64,000 bases of DNA. Origin: Spisula solida (taxonomy: Eukaryota > Mollusca > Bivalvia > Venerida > Mactridae). A program made the translations under genes and the position numbers. Location: contig OX365951.1 of the NCBI GenBank assembly GCA_947247005.1, positions 34,368,899 to 34,432,898 of the forward strand. Direction: 5' to 3'. Below are positions 25,351 through 36,560 of the stretch, in pieces. Position 1 is the first letter of the stretch; each line of letters opens with the position of its first letter. The notes beneath the pieces were generated by a model. It was given only the letters and a program-made list of their open reading frames with translations. It ran no database searches and was not told where the DNA came from.

Positions 25351-26420
25351 TGAGAGCCAAAAGGAACTATATATAAACATTCTTATTTCATGTGGTTATA
25401 ACTCATTATGGATGTCAATTGGTGAAATTTAAATCAGTACAGTGGTGTAAACGATTCAAATATGTTTGGATCGAGTCTTCTTGAAGGTCGTAGATAAACA
25501 TGATCATGGACGATATATTCATTGTATTTCAATTTTATTTCACAAATTCTGTAATTCATGACCCCGTGAATTTATTTCTATCCAAATCCACAAACTTCCC
25601 CTGTTCACGACTAGAAATTATTTTACAATATAACATTCCATTATAAAACGGATTGGTCTAAAATCAGTATTCGGTTAACGATGGATTCAGAAAATAAGCC
25701 TGTCATGTATTCACCGCAAATTGATCGCGGTAATTCATACTCATTTAATTCTTCATAGCAATTTCAAGTTTCAGGAATAATACCGACAATATTGATATAA
25801 CAAAAACAGCCAACAAAATTAAATCTAACAAAATTAAGATTAAACGGTCAGAATTATCCGTGTGTAACTATAATTGGTTCAATTTCATCTACCAGTAAGT
25901 AATCACCAGAAACAGACGTTGAATTAGTATATGTTTTATACAATTATTTTCCATTAAAGATAACGAAGGTAAAATAAGCCGAACTATCTGCATCTTGCCA
26001 TAGTTACAATCCTAACTATTTAAAACATGGTGTGCAAGATGCACTGTTGTAGCATTGAACGCGTGCAATTCATGTACAATGCATTTATAACAGGTGTACT
26101 GGTATCAGAGTGTACGCCACGTTCTATTAAAACAGCAAGACATCAGCAAGATTTTGGCGAGGTTCATATCTGCATATTGGAACTGTTTATTGCACTTTTA
26201 TAGATACTGTTTATTTATGCTTTGATAAGCATGCTGTGCATTATAGTATAGTATATAACATTTGACCAGGCGGTAATTAATCTCAGAGTGTTTTCGTTTT
26301 TGTAAAACTGGTTAAAATAACAAATCTGATTGGTCGATGGATGAGAACGTATATTCACGGGGATAGCACGGATCATTTATGCATGAATATATAACTAGGT
26401 TCTTGCGCTGAATATATACA
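25351..26420. other. AT-rich spacer, no gene seen
   Basis: No gene or recognised repeat was seen. Confidence 0.4.
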
Positions 26421-27465
26421 TGAGCCGTTCTCCAGGAAAACCGGGCTTAGTGACAAAAATATGAAAATCGTATTAATTTAGCATTCGAAATACAATACTC
26501 TTTTGAACAGTCTCTAAAAATGTTAGCAAAACATAACAACAAATTACAAAGTTGCATACTTTTAAAACCCACCACTACCTCCTAAATCTAAGACATACAC
26601 TCGGCAAAACTTATAAGTACACACTTGTTAATTTGCCCACAGTTCGGTCAATGCGTGTTTGATCGTGCTGAAAATTTCAACATATGTGGATTGGATATGT
26701 AGAATTACAATACAGTGTTTTTAACATCTGATTTAGATTGTCACAAACAGAATAAATTAATGATTCCAACAGCAGAATCTAAAAAAACACAATAATGCCG
26801 TGTGTTCATCGGGCGATTGTCAGGTTGCTAATGTACATATGGCCCCGCTGCGCTGATATAGTACGGTTTCGAGTCTATGTTTCTATCATGGACACAGTAA
26901 TAAAGAAAACAATGATAGGAACAAACCCAATTTAGGTTTAGAAATATCGACTTCTGATAAAAAATGCAATTTAAAACATGGTTAACTCCCCTTGACCATA
27001 ACAATAAAAAATATTTTTAAAAGTAAAAAAACACGATGTTGTTGTTTGAAAAATCGAATTATTTTGTGTTTTTTAATGTGACAATAAATCTAAAATTCAA
27101 ATTTACCTTACATAAAAATAATTTGCACATACGCGTCAATTTCACGGCCATTTTAATGTTTTTGACGTTTCATGGTTCAATGAACCACTGTATTTAATTT
27201 TGAAGATAAAATGTATTTATCCAGTCCTTTGATAGTCAATACCATGTACACAAAATTTCATGCAAAAATAATAAAAAATAAAAAAGTTATAGCGAAAAAA
27301 CGACGTGTGTACTTATAAGTTTTGCCGAGTGTAGTTCTGTATTATCCAAGAACTTAAACTGAAATCAAAGAGCATGACTTTTTCTCATTTAGAGGGTTTT
27401 GTTAACCTTATTACATAAATACTAATACAATGTCACTAAGCCCGGTTTTCCTGGAGAACGGCTCA
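26421..27465. mobile_element. MITE-like TIR element, family M1, copy 2 (interrupted)
   Basis: Ends read TGAGCCGTTCTCCAGGAAA and its inverted complement; the inverted match continues into CCGGGCTTAGTGAC, for a TIR of about 33 bp. Its right end, reversed, matches copy 1 from 2697 to about 2840. Without the inner element it is about 309 bp, so it is an internally deleted form of the 579-612 bp family. The flanks have AATATATA on both sides, offset by two bases on the left. Confidence 0.8.
26598..27331. mobile_element. TA-flanked TIR element nested in M1 copy 2
   Basis: Perfect 27-bp terminal inverted repeats begin CACTCGGCAAAACTTATAAG at 26598-26624 and close at 27305-27331. A TA dinucleotide flanks each side (26596-26597 and 27332-27333). 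M1 copy 1 shows the uninterrupted site with a single TA (GAACTATGTCTGAG near 2828). A TA duplication fits the IS630/Tc1/mariner group. At 734 bp with no transposase frame it is non-autonomous. Confidence 0.85.
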
Positions 27466-27489
27466 AATATATAAAAAAATATTATGTAA

Positions 27490-28200
27490 CTATACCATGT
27501 AAAACGTCATAAGCTATACTAGTCCGGCAGATAAACGGCTAATTTTGGGATAACCGTGCAATGTCTTCTATACAAAATGTTTTTTGTATTTTCTTGTTCT
27601 CTGGACTATACTTAAACAGAATCCAGATGATGCCACCTTGTCATCATTGAGCAATTCTCACAATGAGGCCCCAAAGGGGTACATGTTTTTTCTCGAATTA
27701 ATTACTATATATACATAACTATTCAATCAAATGTGAATCAAAACACATTAAATGCAACTTTATTGTGTTTGATAATGCGTTACATCGATATGTACAAACT
27801 GTGTTATAATAAAATGTGGAAATGCGGCCCCATTTGTGGTTTAAGCCTAACATGAGGCCCGGTATTACACAAAAATATTAATTAAATAGATAAATGAATA
27901 AATGTAAGGTAGATATGTACTTATATTGCTAATTAATAGTATATTCGATGGGATTGTTAAGTATAAGGAACCTGCAATGCTTTGCTTAACATGTTTTAAT
28001 GAAAATTGAGGCCCTGATAAGAGTCAATTCATGAAAAAGGATGTAATATTTCAAATATGTTTTTATTTCTCTTATATTTTAAGGAAGAAACTTTGTAATG
28101 ATCATAACTGGAAGTTATATAAGACTTGGTATTTTTAAGTTATAGAAGTACCACATTCTGAATAAGTTAAATAGGGAAATGAGGCCCTGCTTGTGTGTTG
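27490..28200 (+). repeat. Large inverted repeat, left arm
   Basis: It pairs with 30600-31300 in reverse. The start (AGTCCGGCAGA near 27522), a 66-bp block at 27620-27685 and blocks near 27770, 27875 and 28005 match the other arm. Between them identity is low. A GAGGCCC-type word recurs at about 27662, 27821 (GCGGCCC), 27850, 28005 and 28179. It may be the long terminal arm of an old transposon or an inverted duplication of a gene fragment. Confidence 0.7.
27620..27685 (+). other. 66-bp near-identical block, possible exon piece
   Basis: The block matches 31115-31180 (reverse strand) at 64 of 66 positions. It is open in a frame reading NPDDATLSSLSNSHNEAPKG, and both differences fall in third positions of proline codons. 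It is followed by GGTACATG, which could act as a splice donor. No known domain is recognised. Confidence 0.35.
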
Positions 28201-29110
28201 AACTATAAAAAATGAGACTTTTATCAGAATAAAGTGTTACCATTTCATTACACATGTATTGACAATCAAAAATGAAGTATCTATGTGTCGTATCAAGCCT
28301 ATAAGCAAGTGGCTTAGATAAGTATAAACAACTTGAATTGCATGGCATGACATTGAAGCCTGAATAACGGTAAATTTAATCACGACTTGATGAATAAAAG
28401 TTATGTGAGATATCAATGCATGTGGCTGGTAAATGAAAGTTATCCTCACCATCACCAACTACTGCCGTGTGAATACCTTTATGGAATTTAAAAAGGATAA
28501 TACTAGTCGGACAGGGTAGACTGCACTCATCAGAAACAACAAAGCATGACATATTTAACAATACAGCTACAAAACACCCCTCCAATTAATTAATTCCAAG
28601 CTATATCAGGTTCAAATGACGGCCTAGTGACTACGTACTGTCATTCCGATCACCATTTCAAACTCAACGCCACCACCAAGTATGACTTCCCAATGTCTAG
28701 TGCAGCCATTCATGAATAGGTGGGGTACATGTACACAACACAGTTTAAAGCTATACAGTATATTCAGTTCTGTAAGGCACCCACAATTAGTTCAGTCAAA
28801 CCGTATATTTGAATTGAATTGCCAATGTCGGTTACGAACATTCCTGTGCAAGCATTAGATGCATTGGACTTTAAGTACTAAAACATTGACTGACACACCC
28901 ATTCAAGGTTATGTTGGGACTTCAAAAGACATTAACATATTTGTCAGGGAAGGCAGTACTCAACAGTGACATAACCCATTAAACAACGTTAGTTATGTGG
29001 CTGTTTACAATACAATATTGCACTCAGTTGTGCTTGGATTCATGTGATGATGGAATATGCATGTGATTTATTCTATGGGATTTGAATGGATTACCTTAGT
29101 AAGTTGGCGA
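28201..29110. other. Inner part of the inverted repeat, no gene seen
   Basis: No feature was recognised. Antisense frames of 69-77 codons at 28115-28585 have no support. Confidence 0.35.
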
Positions 29111-29119
29111 GTTCGCCAT

Positions 29120-29480
29120 TAATAGAGCTTCGAGTAATATATAGGCGATCGTCTCCTGGAAATGCACTGGGCTGTCAATACAGAGGTCGCGGGATCAATT
29201 CCCGGCATGGGAACTGGACATTTTAAAATTTCTATTTGTGGTAGTTCCCACTATGTATGACGGTAAGGGATGTAATATAAAGGTGCTGGGAAGCTATACA
29301 CCGGGTACATTATAGAACCAGGCTGTCTTTTAAAAAAAGGTTGACGCACTCCTGCAGCACCGGACATGCCTGGAACTAAGTCCGTGGGACTTTCTCTCCC
29401 TCTGTCCCTCTAGTCAGATTATGTTGTATCTGCGATAATAGAGGATGCACCTGCGCCCCGGTTGCTGCAACACTATGCAT
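29120..29480 (+). mobile_element. tRNA-derived SINE-like sequence
   Basis: A tRNA-like head is visible: GGGCTGTCAATACAGAGG resembles an anticodon arm, and GGATCAATTCCC at 29192-29203 fits the internal promoter B box. A clear acceptor stem is not seen, so it is not a working tRNA. A body with GCACCGGACATGCC and CTCTGTCCCTCTAG follows. The 3' end is not defined. Confidence 0.5.
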
Positions 29481-30047
29481 TGCGCCTTTGAACGCATGAA
29501 AATGGGGCCACATAAATCTGGTATTCATATTCACTTGCAGTAAACGATGGTAGTGACTAGAGAGTATTCAATGGGGCATTTGGTGGTTGCACTCCGAGAT
29601 ATTGAGTTACACATGGCTTTCAGTGACTGTACTTTGCTTCGTGGTCGTATGTACACATAAGGGACTGTACAAAATATAGTAGGTTGTGATGATTTTTACC
29701 CAAAACGGCTTGAAATTATTTAACTTAATTGTGATTGGCATCCCAAAAGGATCTTGTACATCCTGATGTTAAAATGGTTGTACTTGATGATGACGAGTAC
29801 ATCAAAGAGATGTACACCATTGTTGTGAGAACCCAATATGGCTGGGAATGTCTGTAGTTAATAGCGGCGAGGCATTTGGCATAAAACGGTTGTACTCTGC
29901 TGGGGTAAGGATTACATCTGGGTAGGGCATATTATCACTGACCTTGATGATGGTGGTGAGTGCCTTATATTTTAATTTGAGCGTAAGTTTCAGATATCCG
30001 TAAGTGCTTTAATAAGACAGAACCCCGTATTATATTGATCCATTCCT
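29481..30047. other. Spacer with a coding-like fragment
   Basis: No repeat was recognised. A 40-codon frame at 29735-29857 is listed separately. Confidence 0.35.
29735..29857 (+). pseudogene. Coding-like fragment, unrecognised
   Basis: A frame bounded by stops reads HPDVKMVVLDDDEYIKEMY and then a TQYGWECL end, whose composition (acidic, few rare residues) looks more protein-like than its surroundings. Another frame further on (29904-29972) reads GKDYIWVGHIITDLDDGGE. They could be remains of one exon broken by a frame shift. It lies between the arms of the large inverted repeat. No family can be named. Confidence 0.25.
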
Positions 30048-30429
30048 GGCCCCAATTCCACGAAAAAACTTAAGTTATTGCTCAGCTGAGACTGCTATTT
30101 TAAAAACATATTTTGTAGGTAAAATGACTTTCATGTATACTTGTATATACTGTTTCATCACAGTTAGATGCTTATTTAATAGAACAATACAAAATAAGTC
30201 CAATTTTTACAGAAACTGTTTTAAAGTTAAAACAACTAACTTAAGTCTGCTATAACGGATTTCCATGAGCATTACATACAAAAATCACCTACTATATCAT
30301 TATTTAGCAATAAATACACAGTTTCTGGTAGCAATCCACATCACAAGACTATACTTGTAGGCACATAATAAATTCAAAATAACCGTCTCAGCTGAGCAAT
30401 AACTTAAGTTTTTTCGTGGAATTGGGGCC
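30048..30429. mobile_element. Palindromic TIR element, 45-bp terminal repeats
   Basis: The left end GGCCCCAATTCCACGAAAAA continues through AACTTAAGTTATTGCTCAGC, and the right end is its exact inverted complement over about 45 bp. The direct string CCTGG flanks both ends and may be a target duplication if the element starts at CCCC. The 290-bp interior is AT-rich and non-coding, so it is a MITE-type element. Confidence 0.8.
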
Positions 30430-30599
30430 TGGCCTCAGTTGATGGTTTTATTTCTATATACATTTGTATTATTAAGTTATGTATTCTTAACAATACTTTA
30501 ATTTTATTAAACATTACGATCTATTGTTTGATATGTTGAAATGGATAATTGAATATTGAAAAATTACCATTTTTGTCTTATTTCTAGTTTAACACGCAT
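30430..30599. other. Short spacer
   Basis: No feature seen. Confidence 0.3.
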
Positions 30600-31300
30600 G
30601 CAGGGCCTCACTGCTAAATTTTACTTTTTCAAAATGAGGCACACGAATATTTACATCACACGACCATAACAATATATGTTACCGTTACAATTGCATTTCT
30701 TAAAGTATAACAGAATAAAAAAGATATCTTGACGTCGATTTTTTAAATTTTCTTTCATTTTTCTACATTTGGATTTACCCTTGATAGGACCTCAATTTAA
30801 TGAAATAAAATATTAATTCATGCAAGATAGGTTGTTGATAATTGCCAATGATACTGAATTCAATATTACGTATCAATATAATGAAAAATATGGTACCATG
30901 TGTCTTTGACTGGTTTAATTAATATTTTTGTCTAAAACGGGCCTCATATAAGACGTAAACAGCCAACAGGGCCTCATTTTCACATGTTACTATTACAAAG
31001 GCTGTATATATTGATGCAACGCATTATTTAATACAATATAAATAACATTTAAGGTGTATTGCTTCACGTTTGATTAAACGATAATGTACTTATACTGCCT
31101 AATTTGTGAACATTCATGTACCCCTTCGGGGCCTCATTGTGAGAATTGCTCAATGATGACAAGGTGGCATCATCCGGATTATGTAATGGTATTGTCAGGA
31201 GAACATGAAATTGTAAAAACATTGCACGGTCCAGTGCAAGTTCTGCCGGACTATACGTTTTGATACAGTAATATACCTTTTCCGTAATTACGTTAGTGAA
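30600..31300 (-). repeat. Large inverted repeat, right arm
   Basis: Reverse complement of the arm at 27490-28200. The GAGGCCC-type words appear in reverse at about 31126, 30970, 30940, 30788 and 30601. Their spacing (about 160, 29, 153 and 186 bp) mirrors the left arm (159, 29, 155 and 174 bp). Identity outside these words and the 66-bp block is low. Confidence 0.7.
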
Positions 31301-31387
31301 CATACAGTGTGTCAGAGGTTTATGCTGGAACTTACATAATCTTTTCATGAGCATAACTCTATTGTCATTGGAACTTTTTATATGCAC
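31064..31387 (-). other. Antisense 107-codon frame over the right arm
   Basis: It starts MHIKSSNDNRVMLMK and includes SPAELALDRAMFLQFH, then the 20-residue segment shared with the left arm (31115-31180). The left arm keeps the SPA word and the shared segment in the same relative frame, but has a stop between. A real or former exon is possible; no domain is recognised. Confidence 0.3.
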
Positions 31388-31859
31388 AACATGTATAACG
31401 AATATAATCTAATGCAATATACTATAATCGGACAAAGATAAATTGACTGGGCTATAAATAGTACCAGAACATAAACATTCTTGTTTACCCTTTTCACTTG
31501 AAGAAACCTAATAAGGCGTTTCAATACAAAACAATTAGCAATGAGGAAATAGCCCGGTAAGTCAAGCGCAATGTCAAGTCGCAACAAAGGTATGTTTTTA
31601 TTATGCACGAGTTCGAATCCCACTCATGACATTTCTAATAGAAACTGTTTTGTTTATTCTTTTTTTTTCTTTTTCGTTAGATCTATACTTTGTAGTTTAG
31701 AAGTATTGAGAAAATGTATTTATTTACTTTCTGTGCGCACTATAGCACTAAGGATATCTGGTGGTTATAGCATGACTATGGCAATTTACATTGGTGTTAA
31801 CTGAAGCGGTGTGGCTTAATCCAATGATAATTGATGGGATGTTTCTTAATTATCAATGG
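31301..31859. other. Spacer with a possible tRNA-like B box
   Basis: The only signal is GTTCGAATCCC at 31611-31621, a perfect internal promoter B box followed by CACTCATGAC. No matching A box or cloverleaf is clear, so it may be a SINE scrap. The rest shows nothing. Confidence 0.3.
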
Positions 31860-31921
31860 AATGAGTGCAATTACTACAGTGCAGATTAGTATTATCCTGC
31901 ACAGTAGTAATTACACTCATA
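31860..31921. repeat. Hairpin, about 25-bp arms
   Basis: ATGAGTGCAATTACTAC on the left pairs with GTAGTAATTACACTCAT on the right, with CTGCAC/GTGCAG next to an 11-base loop. It is probably a small inverted-repeat element or its centre. Confidence 0.6.
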
Positions 31922-32414
31922 CACCATTGTTCCTACTTGAACCGTACAATACTAATTATTTAAGAAAAATACAAATACAAGATCTAATTTGAGAATACAA
32001 GGCAAACTACATTACTCATGGAAAAACAAGCGTTTTGTGCTTTACTTTCATTGTCGAATTGTATTGGGGTCTACAACTTTAAAATTTACTTTTTTCCATT
32101 CTTTTCCCTCCCAAAATCATCATTTATGTACATAATTTCCACTGTTTACAACTTCATAAAGTTACCAATTATTCCCTGCTATTCATAAGGAACGAGTTTA
32201 TAAATAAGCTTTGCTTTCTACTCAATCCTTAATATGTGTAAATGAATGTTATCATATCATATGTTTATAAAGAAATAAATATTGTTTAAACTAACTTAAA
32301 AATCACACCACCGTGTTACTGATTTTATTAGACATTGTAATCGGTAAATAATACACACAATGTCATGTGCTTTTTAGACATGCCTTATACTATGAGACAG
32401 CCAATAATATAAAT
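31922..32414. other. AT-rich spacer
   Basis: No feature seen. Confidence 0.35.
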
Positions 32415-32515
32415 TAGAAAGAGATTACTTAACGCTCGGTTGCCTCATTTAGCCTCGGGCTACGCCCTCGACAAAATAAGACGACCTCGCGTTTGCGTTC
32501 TCTTTCTATAACATA
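32415..32515. repeat. Hairpin with CTCGGGCTACGCCCTCG centre
   Basis: AGAAAGAGA at the left end pairs with TCTCTTTCT at the right end, and CTCATTT with AAATAAG-like sequence nearer the loop, around a GC-rich GGGCTACGCCC centre. It resembles the centre of the larger hairpin at 40331-40480. Confidence 0.55.
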
Positions 32516-32554
32516 TTTTATTAATTAATTTATTGTGAATATCTATTTCACTTT

Positions 32555-32770
32555 ACAATATTAATAACTATATGTTGTTTAGTTTTGAATATCCAATGTG
32601 TAAGTTGTTGATGCCGATGTCCTATCCGGTGCAAAAAAACGTTACAAATCCACGTAGATAGTACGTTTTTTGACTATATCCCAGGCTAACAAAGTGACGC
32701 CCGATCTACTTATTGGTGTTTTCGCACATCTTGATGGCTGGATACCGGGGCATTTAAGCAATACGCATAC
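32555..32770 (+). repeat. Dispersed repeat R3, copy b
   Basis: Aligns with 11195-11420 along its length. A 74-codon frame at 32670-32894 covers part of it, but the frame is not kept in copy a. Confidence 0.6.
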
Positions 32771-34019
32771 TTCAATCCAACTAAGGAACGCAGATCTGGT
32801 TGAAACAGGGTACATCCCAAACTATGCTGGGCCATTTAGTGCAACTTGTTCACGTTGTAACCCGGTAGTTGTACTCAAAATGGCGCCAAACTGACGACGA
32901 TAGTGTTTTGTATTAACCATACACCCCAGAAACAGCCAATATCGTGATGATCTATTAACTTGTGTCCGAGATGAACTTGCGAATTAATAAAGTATATATG
33001 CTGGCTGTTTCGATTATAACCCGATAAGCCTAAATAGGTGTATAAACGGTCGAGTAAGGACAGATTATGCCCTACATATTGTTGACAAGAAAATGCTCTA
33101 CGATCATTGATTAGAAAAAGGATGATATCAAATTGGACAGGGAATGCATAATAGCACAAACTGCACAAGGAGGAACAAACCAAAATGAATCAAAGCGCTG
33201 AAGGCATTGGATTTGTTTGGGTTTGAATAATGAAAATGTAAAAAATCTTCAGTCCTCAATAACATGGCAATTCTTTTTTGTAACGTGCCGGACATATAGA
33301 CACTGAAAAAATCCCGTCAGTGAATAATAATAATAATGTCTAAAAACGAATCAGTTTTAAGTTTTGAATGGGGCAATCTAAATTAAAGTTTTAAAATTGC
33401 CTACGTTTAGTGTTTTTTGAGCATTTGGGACTAAATTTCTTAATTCAGTTGTAATCCTAGCGCTTTCAGACTAAGTCGGAGGGAGTGTAGTGAATCTGGG
33501 ATTCCGGTCTGTGTACAGTACAGCTGGGTACAGGTTTTATCAAGTCTGAAATGCCACGTTATTTGGTGAGTTGAGTGGTGGCTCTCTTCTAGTTTGGCTG
33601 TTAGACAGTGCGGTTGTGTGTGAAAGCGCAGAATAGGCAATAGACAGTAATTAGAGACTGATAGACTAGTGTTTAATCAAACTTCAAAGGGTAAATACGC
33701 ACTACAAAATTCCACGGAACGATTAATCACATGTGTGCCAGGCGATAAGTTAACTCGAAATGATCCGAAAGTCAAGTAGTGTATTTTGCAAACAAACCCG
33801 CTTAAATATGGGTCATGTTTGTTGATGTTTTCGAAACGTGCATTGGAAATATAATATATGAATACTATTTAAAGATATGGGTTATTTCTTTTATGATATG
33901 TCTTCGTATGATCATAAAAATAAGAAAACTGTTCGGGAAAGATAAAATAACCATCTTATTGACGGGTACATAATTTGTTACTTTTACGCGAAGGTAGCGA
34001 CTTTTAACTCACGGCCTGT
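32771..34019. other. Spacer; short AAT microsatellite at 33324-33339
   Basis: An AATAATAATAATAATG run near 33324 is the only repeat seen. Frames at 32875-33183 (reverse) and 33440-33640 (reverse) have no support. Confidence 0.4.
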
Positions 34020-34265
34020 TGGCTTTGGTGTATTACTACAGTTAGACACGAGGTTATTTACCGGAGATAAACGGAAATGGCCGAGCTTTCACGATTGTTC
34101 TCGGAAGTTCTCCTAGTTGTCATCTATTCATATGTCAAGTTTCAAATCAATATCTTAAATAAATTTCAAGTTATGCCTGGACAAAATATCGGACAGAAGG
34201 ACGGACGCATACAATTACTATTATCCCTTCGCCTTTTGCGGGGAATTATAATCATGCATGCAAAA
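34020..34265 (+). repeat. Bivalve-type dispersed repeat
   Basis: It contains TTTACCGGAGATAAACGG, a GGACAGAAGGACGGACGCA word and the end CCCTTCGCCTTTTGCGGGGA, a pattern I know from interspersed repeats of bivalve genomes. A 64-codon frame over it is not a gene. Its first part recurs at 34688-34735. Confidence 0.5.
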
Positions 34266-34687
34266 CATTGAACGATAATATGAACTAAGGCGCGGCCTTT
34301 AATTGAGAAGTTTTATGAATATTAATTAATTTAGATACTATGTATCTACTATGTATGTGTAGCTTACATAAAGAAACCAGGGATTTTTCTGTTCATTTTG
34401 GGAAGGATCCTTAGTCTCTACATTTTGGGAAAAATATTGGTGTATTCCTGATTATGGAAAAAAAGTAGGGTATAACTTTTTTGGGAAAACTGCATGATTT
34501 TAAAGACATTTTCAATCAGGAAGGGGCCTTTTATAGGCCTCTGTTATATATTAATGCGAAAAAACCCTGAAAACATGTATGCATATTAACTACATGTATT
34601 GAACGGTTAACAGGAATCAAAGCAATGAAAGCCCTGAGGTTGTTCGATTGAATGCCATTCTGATCACCTCGGCCTTTATGCATTGCG
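34266..34687. other. Spacer, T/G-rich imperfect repeats
   Basis: The phrase TTTTGGGAA recurs three times between 34390 and 34490. Nothing else was seen. Confidence 0.35.
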
Positions 34688-34740
34688 CAATATTTACCGG
34701 AGACAAACGGAAATGTTCGATCTTTCATGATTAGAATGAA
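34688..34740 (+). repeat. Partial second copy of the 34020 repeat
   Basis: TTTACCGGAGACAAACGG followed by AAATGTTCGATCTTTCATGA matches the block at 34050-34098. Confidence 0.5.
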
Positions 34741-36400
34741 TAAGAATGCATGCAGAGAAAGTATAAGTGAAACAGTTTTCTGAGGCCAGATAATTAACTA
34801 GAAATGCTTAGGTTGTGTTTTTCTGCAGTTAGGATGCTGATCGAATTTATACCGGTCACCGGGTGCACGTTTAAATTCATTAGTCAGAATAATTAGCCAA
34901 ATAATTCAGATACGTGTAAAATCAGATACTATGGACAGGCGCATAAGCCTTGAAGTTGGTTCTTATGGTTAGGGGTCCTCAGGATTGTGAAATTTAGGAC
35001 TTTAATGCCATTTTTGCCATATTATATTTCTGCTGTACAAATTAATGTTACTCATGTGCATACGTCCGTATTGCTGGCTACGCCACTGACTGATTAATCA
35101 AACCTAATAAACTATTATGTAACTGTTCATAAAGAGTAGTGCTCAATATTACAGATTTTCAACGTTTCGTAGAGTTACTAGAGAACTATTTTGCCGGTTT
35201 ACATGCTTCCTTTGCATCGGCGAAAGATATGCAAATTTGCAATTGCTGGCTGACCGGTTTACTTTCCTTAATGTGGCACTGTCATTTTATGGCATAGAAA
35301 AGTTTCAGGCTGTAAAAATGGGTTGCAATTGTTGATATGTATTAAAACTAGTTGTTCTTTGAACAACTTAAAACATTATATATATTGGTACAAATGTACC
35401 GGAAAGTGACCGTTTTTAGTCACAATATTTGTGACAAATACCGCATGGAATATTATTGACATTTTGACACTGTGACTATACAACACTCAAACAATGGAAT
35501 GAAACTAATACAATCTGTGGGAACGTTAATTATGTAACATGGTTTGAAAACCAGAATCATCTGCTTAGAAAAGGCGAATGCTCAACTGAGCCTGTTATCT
35601 GGACACAGCTTTCTTCCTTCAATATCAATATTGAATTCTAAACTGGCAGGCAGGGAATTTCTAAACTTTTTGGGATTATAATTTCACCTTAATGAAGCTA
35701 GTATAGTAGTAACAAATGATTTCAAACATTTATAATTATGGTTTTTATATTTGAAATTACACATGTATTGTACTTGTCTGTGAATACTTGTCTGTCTTAA
35801 TCAGTCACTTGATTCAGTGGATACACCAGAGGCGTTGCGACTTGGGCGGCAGCCCAATATTTGGCGGGTAAAGGCAAAACTTTATAGAAATATGCATGAG
35901 AATTTAAAATTTTGTAGCTGAAATATTGGCTACCAATTGGAGCGGCAAAATGACGAATAAGGGTCAGTGGTTTCTAAAGACATGCATTCAATGCCATGCA
36001 TCGAAGGGTAGCGTTCGTTAACGATACTCGTCAATGCAGTCGGTACATAAGTGAAGGATGAATTTGAAATATCTTATATTTGAATTGTATTTACAACAGC
36101 ACGGCTGCACCAAATGAATGTAATTCAGCAACTATATGCCTATAAGGCATAACTATTTGGTAATAATGATACCAAAAAATGACTAACATACACGGTCGAT
36201 CCAAAAATTCATCCAAAGGAATACATATTGAAAGAACTGGAAATACTAATAGCACCATTTACGCTCTGATTTCATAAAATGTCCTCATAAAAACGGAGGG
36301 GATACCCCTTCCCCGCCGCTCCAATATTCGGCAACCTGCGAAGAGCCTGTACACACCTTGTCCAAACCATGGGACCTAACTTGTAAAGACTGTTGGACCT
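34741..36400. other. AT-rich stretch, no gene seen
   Basis: No gene was recognised. Part of it (35825-36340) contains TTGGGCGGCAGCCCAATATT and later GCCGCTCCAATATTC, suggesting an old dispersed element with weak inverted ends. Confidence 0.35.
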
Positions 36401-36409
36401 ATTATCACC

Positions 36410-36560
36410 TAACGTAATGAAACGTTTAGTTTAGAAACGTTTGGTCTCGGTTGGGACTACACACCTCAAGTTGGTTTGACTAGGCAAGATGCCATGTTGG
36501 GCATTGACAATTTGCTTACAGAGCGAATACTGTATCGACTGAGCTATCAAGCCACGTGTT
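36410..36560 (-). mobile_element. tRNA-like (SINE head?) sequence, reverse strand
   Basis: On the reverse strand CTTGATAGCTCAGTCGATAC (36533-36552) resembles the D arm and A box of a tRNA, followed by a GAGAGC-like anticodon arm. No clear T arm or B box follows, so a working tRNA gene is unlikely. Confidence 0.3.

Noticed and set aside
29120..29210. Functional tRNA gene
   Set aside because: B box and anticodon-like arm are present, but no acceptor stem pairing was found and a SINE-type body follows.
31556..31632. tRNA gene with GTTCGAATCCC
   Set aside because: No A box or acceptor pairing; only the B box fits.
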